64,000 nt of DNA from Strongylocentrotus droebachiensis (Eukaryota; Echinodermata; Echinoidea; Camarodonta; Strongylocentrotidae): positions 1 through 64,000 of the forward strand of contig JAVYIG010006576.1 of the NCBI GenBank assembly GCA_035222895.1, written 5' to 3'. Made by a program: the position numbers and the translations under genes. Positions 43,661 to 54,900 of the stretch are shown here, in pieces. The notes under the pieces were generated by a model. That model was given only the letters and a program-made list of their open reading frames with translations. It searched no databases and was not told the DNA's origin. Every line of letters begins with the position of its first letter. Position 1 is the stretch's first letter.

Positions 43661-43991
43661 TACTATGCATGAACATGATCTACCCTAAAAGACATGTTTA
43701 AGTACAATGGAGGGCGTATTCAGACAACTATCGACATTGGATTGGTTTGAATTGTCTTGGTTTCCATTTCGAACATGTTATGTTACTCTACCTATATACA
43801 ATCAATACGTGACTCATATTTCCTGCTTCAAAAGTTATAAAATCATTCTCATGGCTTTGAAATCGAGCAACCGATAACTTTTTTGTCTCCATTTTCTTAC
43901 TGAAATATTATAAATAGTTTATATTGTCTGTAATTCAGTGGCCTTCATGCTTCATATTCAACATCGAAGCTCTTAATATTCTTGCGTGTAG

Positions 43992-44131
43992 ATAAGAGTG
44001 GGTGGCAAAATTCCCAAGTCATTCAACCTAAAGGACCGTTAACCGCCACATACACTGACAACGCATGAAGTGTCAAGAGGGGGCGTCATCGAATTCAAGT
44101 ATGAAGTCAAGAACGCCAACAGCGTCATGAG
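43992..44131 (+). pseudogene. SEC14-like copy 1, exon equivalent to exon 10 with in-frame TAA
   Basis: A 140-nt exon, acceptor GTGTAG| and donor ATGAG|GTACAA. It encodes IRVGGKIPKSFNLKDR, then TAA at 44040-44042, then PPHTLTTHEVSRGGVIEFKY in the same frame. Two base changes from GAG are needed. The conserved Trp nearby is also Leu. Confidence 0.87.
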
Positions 44132-44848
44132 GTACAAATCTATGAGTTTTGATAGTTCATTACACTAATATACACCAGTCATAATCACGAGACCGAACCA
44201 AGACCGGCAGCAGACCGAATTAGCAATTAATTGCCCCGGAGTACCAATAATATGTAGGTAGAGTCGATTTGGCTGCGTAACATAGGTACAAGTATGCAAC
44301 CCAGATAACTTTAAGAATACAATTATTCCTCTAAAATTAGGAAAATCTCCGATATGCAAAATGCAAACAAAAAAACTATTACAACATTTTTGGGGCTCGA
44401 TCCCAAATGTTCACACCTTTCTTTATTTTTGTTTGCACTTTACAGTACAGCACATTAATTTTTTTTTTTCAGGAGCGCGACCCTCCTCCGTGCTCCCTGG
44501 ATACGCCAATTCTTTTTAACGGTTAACACAGCTCCCCTCCCTTTACTTTTTGAATTTTGTTATTGGAAACACAAAACTTCTGGTGAAAATAGCTTTATAT
44601 CGAGGACTAAACACTAAAACCTTATTCACAATTTACAGGGACTGATATAGGGGCACAAACTATGAGCTTTGCATGTGCCTTAAAAAAAAAAAGGGGGGGG
44701 GGGAGAAGAAATACATATTTTTCTCTTGGGTAAAGAATTGTGTATATCAGCGGGAATTTACAAAGGGAGGGAACATGAGCCGATTGTGGCCCCTTTTACA
44801 AATCGGCCAGTGATACATGAAACTTCTTCTAATTTCAACTTATCATAG

Positions 44849-45000
44849 GTATGAGTTTCAGACGGATTGCAATGACATCAAATTCGGGTTTGATCGCGTG
44901 GACGCGAAGGGTAAGAAGACGTCCATTTTGAAACTGGAGAAGTACAACAGTCACATGGTACCTGAGAACGGAGAAATCATGATCGCTGAACCTGGCACAT
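44849..45000 (+). pseudogene. SEC14-like copy 1, exon equivalent to exon 11
   Basis: A 152-nt exon, acceptor TATCATAG| and donor GCACAT|GTAAGT. It encodes [17 protein letters not shown] and [17 protein letters not shown] central block of about 50 nt is identical to the intact gene. Confidence 0.87.
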
Positions 45001-45699
45001 GTAAGTAGGATGTACTGAAATCGTTGTCGAAAACTAAAATATTTAGAAGTTTAGTAGAAAATATTTGGATTACTTATCAGATAACCAGTTTTATAGAAAT
45101 ATTATTTGTAATAGTGGACGAACGATTCTGGGTTGTTGTTGTTCCTGGGATTTAAGGCTGGGTTGGGGATGGGTCACAATTTAAACAAAAATCGAGCAAA
45201 AAAAAAGAAAGATGAAAAAAAAGTGTCATATTTTGGGGTGCCTTTTCTCATATGTTAAAACGTATTTGATGATCGGCATGACGTAAGCCTGTTGCACACG
45301 ATGTGTAATTTGTCTGACTTAGCACTCCGTCAGCGGCTAGTGACGTTTTTTGACACCTCATGAAAGATTAATGTTGTACAAGGAATAAACACTGAATGAA
45401 CAATGTCAACATCGCTTTGAGTTACGACTTACGAGTGTACATGCATTTATTTTTTTCATATGGTTTCAACCGTAAATAGTAACTGTATTAGATAGTGCTT
45501 TTTCAGTTAAATAATGGACCAAAACAATTCACAGCGTATAATTACCCCAGTCTTTTGATTCAAGACAGTCGAAAATAATAAAGCTCCATATGCAACAGGC
45601 ACTAGTATGCTTTCCTCACGTCACGTGGTAAAACTCGTTGAAAATATCAGGTGACTGCCATCATGTGACTTTTCATTATCCTATTCTCCTTTCTAACAG

Positions 45700-45842
45700 A
45701 CGTTGCACGATTTGACAACAGTCACAGCTGGACCAAAGCAAAGAAGCTCTCCTATTGGCTGGAACTACTGGAGCCTAGTGACGTAGAACCAGAGTTTCAG
45801 GAGATAGTGGAAGGAGCAGATAGCATGAACCTCAACGATTAA
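45700..45842 (+). pseudogene. SEC14-like copy 1, terminal exon
   Basis: Acceptor TCTAACAG|, ending in TAA at 45840-45842. It encodes VARFDNSHSW and [19 protein letters not shown]. The acidic tail is 12 residues longer than in the intact gene. Confidence 0.85.
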
Positions 45843-46420
45843 AGATTCTGAAGGGGGTGGTCTACAAAAATGCGACCTTGTGAACTAATGATAGTTGGAT
45901 CTATAAAGCTCTTTTCTTTATGACACAGTGTATATTAACAGCTACATAGTTCTAAAGGGTTCTAAAATGTAGTAATGTGCTAATAAGCTCCACAGTTAAA
46001 TTGAATGGAGTTGAATTGAATGTATTTACTCACTACTATTTAAACCATTGAAACAAAAGATATACAAATATACAAAGACAATTTCAATATAACCTAAATA
46101 TAAACATGATATGAACTTAAATACATGTTCTACAGCGATATGAATATAACAAACAAATAGTTGTAAGTAAATTTTGTCTCAAGAGTAAAACAATAAATGA
46201 CTATTTACAATGACTTTGTAGAACTATTGCTATTATGGTCAATATAAATCCACATTCATGAAAAGAAATGATGAATATGAAATCAATAGCTTTTAGTTTA
46301 CTAGTACTTATACTTATTTTTAGCAGCTTTGGGTGGGGAACCGGGAAAGTGGGGTCGGGGGATTTGTTCCCATTTAAACCCCTTACCCATAATTTTGAAA
46401 TTAAGTCAGGTGTTTTACAA
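45843..46420. other. region after the SEC14-like pseudogene
   Basis: TTGAATGGAGTTGAATTGAA at about 46000 looks like the inverted tail of a retroposon. AATAAA near 46191 could be an old polyadenylation signal. A 62-codon frame at 46268-46456 with a hydrophobic start has no support. Confidence 0.4.
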
Positions 46421-47416
46421 AGACTAAGATCGACTTGGGTTGGACTCGAACCATAGCACGACGTTCATGCCACTGGTTGCTCTCATCATTCCTGGCATTG
46501 GTCTCTCAAGGGGCAGACAAATCGTGGTCACAAATCTACAGAACTTTTAATTTTCGATAGTTCATTATTGAAGGAAAACATCTTTTTTAAAGATCATGAT
46601 TTCTTTTAAAAATTAGATCTAATTTCACATCTGGTTCAAGACTTTGTAAGGGCATAAATCGCCTACCGTAGTATAATTCCAAGTCTTAAATATGACTTAA
46701 GTCTCCCAAGTTGAAGACTTTGTCCTTTGGTGTAACAACCATTACCTATCACTGAATACCAGTAAAATCAAGGAAATTATCGTTGACTTCCGGAAAGGCA
46801 ATACAATACGTGAGCCACTCCGTATTCATGGAGACGTCTTAGAGCAGGTACATGAGTACAACTACCTGGGAACAATCATTGATGATAAGCTTCCTTGGAA
46901 GCAAAACTGTCTGTCTGTACAAAAGAAAACGAACACAAGGATGTTTTTCTTACGGAAATTAAAGAACTTTTATATCGATAGAACCATCCTGAAGCTCTTC
47001 TACCAATCGATCAATTAAAGCGTAATGACATTCAATCTGATTTGCACTTTTGGTAACATGTCAAACGAGCAAAAGGGAAGAGTAGATCGAACTAGAAGAG
47101 TCGCACAGAGGGTTATAGGATTAGATCTACCCCCTGTTCCAGCACTTTATGAAAAACGCCTACTTGCAAAAGTTAATGTTATAATGACGGACAATACTCA
47201 TCTTCTCAATGATTGTTTCCGGTTCAACCGTTCTGGAATAAGACTGTGCCCTCCCCGTACTCACCTTTCACGTTCTCGTAATTCATTCATCCCCAATTAC
47301 ATACATGTGTATAATTCAACCGTGACGCGATAACTGTATACATAACCGATGGTGAGAGCAACCAGTGGTATAAATGGCCTGCCATAGTTCAAGTCCGACT
47401 TAAGTCAATATCAGTC
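46421..47416 (+). mobile_element. Rex1/CR1-like LINE fragment flanked by inverted arms
   Basis: Residues readable from 46710 include CNNHYLSLNTSKIKEIIVDF, YLGTIIDDKLPWKQN, FFLRKLKNFYIDRTIL and later RRVAQRVIGLDLPP and SFIPNYIHVYN, the typical C-terminal part of Rex1/Babar-type reverse transcriptases. There is an in-frame TAA at 47016-47018. The fragment is bounded by two imperfect inverted arms of about 70 nt (46421-46492 and 47345-47416) sharing CCACTGGTTGCTCTCA. Confidence 0.75.
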
Positions 47417-48933
47417 TTTGTGAAATCTTTCCCTGGCATATTGATATCTAAAATCAGTATAAATGATCTGTAATTACGGGGAAAAATTAAAAAAATTGGT
47501 TTGGGAAAATCAGTAAAGCGTGACATAAAACAAATATAGTAGCAGTGGGTGGCTCATACTCAGATTTTTAACAAAAGTGAAATGTGTCGTGTGAACCAGC
47601 TTATCATGTTATAAACATTTGTATTGTTTTGTGAGTTTTATGACGAATTAGAAAGTTTGATGTTCTTTTGTTTTTGGTTTGCAGTTATATGCAATACAAT
47701 GGCGCGTGGTATCAGAAGTTAGAACTATTACTTTGCAAAGCTAGTTTTTACTTGTACATTAGTCTCTTATACACTGCCGCGAATGTTGAATCACTGAAAT
47801 AAAAATCTATTCTGTTTATTGGATCTGTGTTTTTTAACTTTGACTCTTGAGTATCACAATATGGCTGTCTTTTCTAATGAACTTCTATGTTGCTCCCAAC
47901 TTACTTTCCCCACCTTTACCACCCCGCTCCCACCCCCTTCTCTCACCCCCTCCCCCCCCCTCTCTCTCTCTAAATTTATTTAATGTGAGCCTGTTTCTAG
48001 TATTGCGATCGCAAATATTTTCGAAAAATCAACTCACCTGTTATTTCAATACTCTTGTGTAGTTTAAAAATTATGTTCGAAATATTTAATATTTCACTGT
48101 AATGTTTACATATTCAATAAATGATGAACAAGGCTTTTGGAGTTGCGTTAGGACCCCCCCCCCCCCACACACACAAACCCGGCACACACACAAACAGAGG
48201 TAGCCAAATACAATGTATTCATTATACGGTAATCGTTTACTATTTGGAATGCATGGTCATTTTTAATGGTTTGGAAACCTTAACTGATCTTATAAAGATT
48301 GATTAATATTGTCCATAAAGACCTCCTCATATTTTATCATACTACAGATACAAACAAATTATTGTGCACTACCATCTCTGATCTTTGACCCCCTTTGCGA
48401 TTACAAGATGGGTTTATCAACCTGGCTATCCGATAATTATTGACTCGTCAATGTCGTCATACTTAAACGCGATAATAAGTTATCTTTGATGTTATACCGT
48501 GGCTCAAAATTTATAACAGTTCTCAAGACAGACATTCATTTGTTCGTTTGTTTGTTTGTTCGATTGATTGTTTCAGACGGTAGAGAACTCTGAATCATTC
48601 TGAGTTTTCAATTGATCGAGAGAACTTTTAAAAGCAACACGCATCCAAATTTAAGGTAGGATTTTTATGGCTGATACGTGAAGCAGATCAAAGTCGTTGC
48701 TCCCTCGGAGGAAACCAGGGTCCCAGGATCAGTCCTACTTATAGAAGTTATCACATTAAGAATCAATCCGTCAATGCTCTGAATCAATGAGGCAGTGAGT
48801 CTGTGGAATCAAGAAAGACACACATCAGAAAGAGCCGGAGAGTCTACAGATTCAGTGAGATTATGAAGCTGAAACTGGAACTTGATATCACATAAATTAT
48901 TGGCTCGCTAAAGTGAGAATTTCCGTTTTAAAG
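47417..48933 (+). other. upstream region of the intact SEC14-like gene
   Basis: Expected to hold the promoter and 5' UTR. C-rich tracts at 47910-47970 and 48152-48165, with (CA) words after. No TATA box or known element was recognised near the start codon, and the transcription start cannot be placed. Confidence 0.45.
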
Positions 48934-48987
48934 ATGAGCGGCTTCCTGGAAGACCTCACTGAAAGCCACAAGGAGAAATTAAAAAAG
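48934..48987 (+). CDS. SEC14-like gene, exon 1 with start codon
   Basis: Eighteen codons, [18 protein letters not shown], ending AAAAAG|GTATAG in phase 0. The start context AAAGATGAGC is acceptable and this is the only Met before the CRAL-TRIO N helix. Short first coding exons of this kind are usual in SEC14L genes. Confidence 0.85.
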
Positions 48988-51900
48988 GTATAGTTTGTTT
49001 TCTTCTTTGAATCCTAAATTTCTTGCATTTGTATTTGTATCATGAAGCCTATGATAAATATATGACTGAATGCATACACAACATAGTTTTTATTCTAATT
49101 CACTGATATTCTCTTGTTCCGCAGTCAATGGGTTCATTGGGGTTCACTCTATTTAAATAACATTATGCTTGCTAAATTTGCTGTCACGTCGAGTAAAAAT
49201 AATATATAACAGTGAACATTTTTGATGTTGAACTCCAGTTTTTTCACTAATACAGTGCTCTTCAATGATAAGTTCAATTGAGTTCACTCTGTCTAAAATT
49301 GTGCAGGTGAGTCGTGTGATCGCTTGAGTTAGTGCCACGTCGAGCAACTATTTATATTCGAGTGCCATTTGACAATTATTTCATATACTAAAGTGTCTTT
49401 CTTTTGCAAATCGTTGAGTTTTATTTGGCTTGCACTATTTAGTTATTTGCAGGTGAAGCATATGTTTGCCTTATTAAACACTGCCCGTAAAAATCGCTAA
49501 TTAATTGCCATGTTATTATTGTCAGGGTAATTAATACAAGTGGCATGTTAAAGGTCTAACTACTGATTTACAGTTTACAGGTTGATTCATATGCTTGCCT
49601 GATTTGGTGTCACGCCGAGTATCAATTTGTGTTTTGTCAGTGTCATTTCAAAATTACTATTCACTAATTTATAAGCTTTTGTGCTTTTAGAGCACATTAC
49701 CTATAAACTGGTCAGTTAAAAAACAGTGTAAAATCAACAACAACAACAAAAACGTCTTTAATAGTGCAATAAAAACAAACAAATTTTTTTTTTCCTGAAA
49801 TGTTGATTATCTTAGCATTCATACAGTATGGTATATGTACAATTTTCTGTTTTTCTTCTTTTGCATGCATTCATTTAAATTAGTTCAAGGAAAATGTTGC
49901 AGATATCTTGAAACCAGAGCATAATGATGTATTATTACTGCGGTTCCTACGGGGTAAGTCGAAACGATCATTTGTTTTTCTGAAATAAGTATTAACACGG
50001 TCGCAAATATTTTTGAAAAATCAACCTAAGGCGATTTCAATAGGCTTGCGCGTTATCTATTGAAATGTCCGAACATGGCACGAACATGATGACTACTATG
50101 CAAATGATTCTGTATTTAATTGTATACATTCATTTGCGTATCCAGGGAAGGGGCACTGCCACAATGGTTGGCAAATTCTGATCTGGGAATTTACTTTTTG
50201 TTAAATGTGCCCCTATTTTGTGTCCCGACAGCGTTTTAAGCCTCAAAGGGCAGCTAACATCTTTATTATCCCCCTCTTTGTGTATATATTGCGGACGTGC
50301 GTGTCCCCTCCCCCTGATATTTTACAAGGTTTGCTATACACTGTTCGATTCATGAACTCATGTAAAAATATCTTTTTCTGGTCTTTTTCTTCTCTTTACT
50401 TCTTTCAGCAAGGAAATTTGACCTTAATAAGACCGAGGTGATGTTCAGAAACGTAAGTTAATTAAACTTTTGATCTGACTCCATGCCAAATAGTCCGAAG
50501 TTTTGTGGACAGTAGGATATTAAAGATAAAAATCATGATAAATATTTTTCATTAAGAAAAAATTATAGTTAATTGACTCAACTAGTGTTAAGTTAAATTT
50601 CGTGTGAAGGTGCGTTTTGTTTTTAATTTTTAGCGCGTGATTTTTTATTAATTTTTTGCTTTTTGTTGTTGTAATGGATTAAACATAATAAAATTTGGTA
50701 CCCAACATTCAAACAGTTTCATTTTAAATGAAATTAAAACTTGAAAGTTGAAATTTCTACATATCTTTAAATTCCCATTTTTCCCTTTTATTTTGATGGA
50801 CCATATTTTGTTCGATTATTCCAATTATTTAGGATGTTACTTGGAGAAAAGAGAACAACATCGACACCATTTTGGAAACGTTCGAGGTCCCTGAGGTAAA
50901 TCTTTGCTGTCATATTTCTTCTGATATTCAACAAATTGACTACTATATGAAGTAAGCTTACATCCGCAGATAGGAACATATACAACCCTACATGGTGCAT
51001 TAACCGGACTTAATACAAAAAACTGGTACAACCCTAGCACTAACCCTTACCCTAAATTCAAAACAATATAACTAATTAAATTAATGACTAATGATGAACC
51101 ATTTTGTTTCCTGGCAGGCCTTTAAGTTCCTCTGCCTGCAAACGTACGTAGAGGGCAATACTTCTTTTGTTCAATAGTTAACAGGACACGAAAATGTCCG
51201 TCTAATGACGCCGTAAAGTATATATACATTACTTAAGGCATCATTAGACGGACATATGGAGACAAAAAATGAGTCATAAAGTAGACAGGGTCATTAGCAG
51301 GACAAGTTCGTGTCTCTTTTACGATTGTACAAAAGAAATATTGCTCTCTACGTACGTTTGCAGGCACAGATAACTGTAAGTCCTCCCAAGAAACAAAAGG
51401 TTTAATAATTAGTTTAATTATTTATATTGTTTTGAATTTAGGGTTGGGGTTAGGGTTAGGGTTGGGGTTTATATACCAGTTTTTATGATGTCCGGTTAAT
51501 GTACCATGTAGTGTTATATTTAAAGATGTCCGGTAAATACAACAAGTTGGTATATCTCTCTCTCTCTGTATACACTGTTGGTCATAATGGTGGAATAATT
51601 TTTTTAACCCAAATTTATGGGATGATTTTGACAATGATTTATTCCTAATAGATCTAGATAATAGTATACATTCTTAGATTTTATTGAATAATAATTTGCG
51701 AGTGTTTGTTTTGCGTGACTGCTAAAGCATGTGTGTGCTACTATGCTAATCAACTCGGGGACCTACGTCATTAAGTCATAACTGTCAGTAATGAGGATTA
51801 GGGCACTAATATAGCTGATCGACACGGTTTTTATTCTGGGACCTCACAGTAATGAGGCCATTGCTTAGCCACTGAAACATGACTGTACGCAGCGGGGGCT

Positions 51901-54900
51901 AGGGTACGTTGCCACCCCCACAAATACAAACAAAACTAAGAAATTGTAATAAATTATCAATAATTTATTGCATTTCCCCCCGGTCCCCAACATTCAAAAT
52001 TCCTCTGTAGGGCAATGCATTATGGGTCAAGGCATGCCCACATAGAGGATTTTTTCATTAGAGGGGTTGGGGCAAAATGCAATGAATTATTGAAAATGTA
52101 TTGCATTTTCTTTGTTTTATTGTATTTGTGGGGGCGGCGACGTACCCTAGCCCCCGCTACGTACAGGCATGATTCAGTGGCTAAGCAATGGCCTCGTTAC
52201 TGCGAGCCCCCAGGATCAAAACCGTGTCGATAACCTTTATTAATGCCCTGTCATGAGGCATTATTCCTCATTACTGTCAGTTATGACGTAAGGACGTAGG
52301 TCCCCTAGTAGATTAGCATAGTACCATACACATGCTTTAGCAGTCACCCAAAACAAACACTCACAAATTATTATTCAATAAAATATGAGAATGTATTCTA
52401 TTATCTAGATCTAGTGGGAATAAATCATTGTTAAAATCTTTCCATAAATCGGGGTAAAAATAAAATATTCCACCATTATGACCAACAGGGTATATACAGA
52501 TATAGGTATTTATATTATATTTTTTATTCTCGCCTCATTTGAATCATTACAATCATCTAAAGAAAATGAAAGTGTCATCTTTGATATTTGCTTTTATTTT
52601 CCCCCTTTTTTATTAAGGCATTGAAAACATACTGGTGTGGAGGAGTATCTGGATTGGACAAAGAGGGTCATGGTGTTTATATATCACCAATGGGTAACTT
52701 CGACCCTAAAGGTATTCATTGTAAAATGAGAATGTGTGAAATATGTCAAACTACTACATAGGGGGTTACATACACTCGTGTTTTATCACAAACTTGTCTT
52801 ATTGCTTTCAACGCCAGCAAGTGATCATAAAATAAATCAAACGAAAATCATGTCTGAATAATTATGATGACATTTGGTGATCCAAGACCGAGGGCACAGG
52901 GGGCTTTCCCCGGCAAACCAAACCTGCTATACTTTTGATACAGAGCTTTACAAACGTCTACCTACTCATAATTATGCATCCCTCCCCAAACAGGCAAACA
53001 TTTATTTATTTATTTATTTTTATTTTTTTTTTGGTGGGGGGGGGGGAAGGGGGGTTGGCAGATATATGGATAATGAATCCGCCACTGAATGAACCACTTA
53101 AACTTGTTATATGATTGATTTTAGGAGTGCTTTATTCAGCCAAGACCAGTGATATCCTCAAGACCTATGCTCATTCACTTGAGGACCTGATGCACAGCCA
53201 TAAGCGTCTTTCAGAACAGGTATATTTAGTGGCGTAGAAACGGGGGCTGGGCGTCCCCCGTCGAATACGAGAGAAAAGAAAGAAAAGTAAGAAAATAAAT
53301 AAAGACAAACATGCAGAAGGAAAGGAGGAAATGCAACGTGGAAAGAAGACACTCTACTACACCCGACCTTAACTCCATGAACATGTTTTCTATGACTATG
53401 CTTTCTATTCTCTTCGGCTATATTTTTTCATCGGTATCAATCCCATTGTTTCTGAGGGCCCTGCATATAGATGAAAAATTTACCGAAAAGAACGGACAGT
53501 ACATAATGCATTGTTATTATATTTCTCTTAGAGAGAATTGAAGCATACTGAGGGATCGTTGATGATCTTTGACATGGAGAATCTTGGAGTACATCATCTA
53601 TGGAAACCTGGTATTGATATCTTCCTCAAGGTGACTCCTCCTTTTTTCCAATTGTTCATATTTTTCTGGTGTGTTTTGATTGATGGTTTCGATTTATTTT
53701 AGTTTTTGTCAGATGGTAGATGCTTAAAATCTTTATACAAATAGAAATTAAACTTGTATCGAGATGAGGGAGTAAAGGAAACAATATGATTATGACATGT
53801 TGGATACGCCTTCAATCGAATTTGATTCAAATCATTTATATGAGGGGTAGCATAAATAAACGAAAACGGGACCTTAAAATGCCATCGTTAGGTCAACAGC
53901 CCACTAAATGGCGACACCAAAAGAGTGAAAAGATTAATAGTTATTTATGATATTATCTGTGCATTAATATAAAATGGAAAAGAGGCTCGATTAACCATGT
54001 TCCTTGACTGAGGGGCCTTGTCAACACAATGAGGGGGGCGGAGTGGTGGTGTAACCGGTTTTTAGGATGTAGATGAAATGTCAATTGACAGAGACACCAA
54101 TTAAATGGACGGTTCGGAGGGGATCTTTCCCTTCCCATCCTGTGTGCGTATGCGTGTGTGTGTGTGTGTGTTTCCCACTCTCTCAGTTTTGTTTTTGTCC
54201 GTGTCTATGTCTGTATCTTTCTGTCTGTCTTTCTCTCTTCTCTTATTCATTTTTTGTTGCCATTTTATCTTATCGAAAGATGGCTGTCCTAGCTGAGCAG
54301 CATTATCCTGAGCTCATCCATTGTATGTACATTATCCGTGCACCCATGGTGTTCCCGGTCGCTTACACCATCTTCAAACCATTCCTACAAGAGGAGACAA
54401 GGAAGAAACTACAAGTTTTAGGAAGTGAGGTTACCCCTCCCCCCCCCCCCCCACTCCGTGAACGGAGGGATACCATGCGTGTTCCCAAACTCTCCGGCTC
54501 GTAACAAAAGAAACGGTCTACCTATATTGACTTTACACACCGGACTTTTGCTGAAAGGGGGGGGGGGGGTGCTGAAAAAGGCTCGTATAACAATGGAAAA
54601 GGTCGAACCGTATTGACTTTATACACCGGACTTTTGCTGAAAGGGGGGGGGGGTCGCTTGGAACACGCATATGCTTACCCTAAATAACACTGAGTGGGGG
54701 GGGGGGGAGGGGGGGGGGTTAAAATCAATAATTGCTGACAGAAAAAAACAAAACTTTGGTGATGATAATGATGATGATAGTAGTGGTAATAATGACGATG
54801 ATGATGAAAACAAGACGAATTGATGATGGTGTCATCTTATTTTTACTTGACTGTTAAGATCAAAGTAGTTGCGTTTATATAATCAACCAGGGGCTACAGT

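Larger units (their letters stand above)
40818..45842 (+). pseudogene. truncated SEC14-like copy, lacks exons 1-5 and has an in-frame stop
   Basis: Seven exons equivalent to exons 6-12 of the intact downstream gene: 40818-40912, 41283-41381, 42144-42288, 42549-42655, 43992-44131, 44849-45000, 45700-45842. Lengths of the first six and all phases are identical to the downstream gene. Searching by eye upstream to the head-to-head ASNS exon 1, and on the plus strand of ASNS intron 1, found no equivalents of exons 1-5. The fifth exon carries TAA at 44040-44042 where the intact gene has GAG (Glu). The second exon ends in a GC donor and the fourth in a weak GTGATT donor. All other exons keep an open frame, and the last encodes about 12 extra residues before TAA. 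It is most likely a recent pseudogene; a short protein ending at 44040 cannot be excluded. Confidence 0.85.

Noticed and set aside
46268..46456. 62-codon frame with a signal-peptide-like start
   Set aside because: It runs into the inverted arm of a repeat and has no homology that I recognise.
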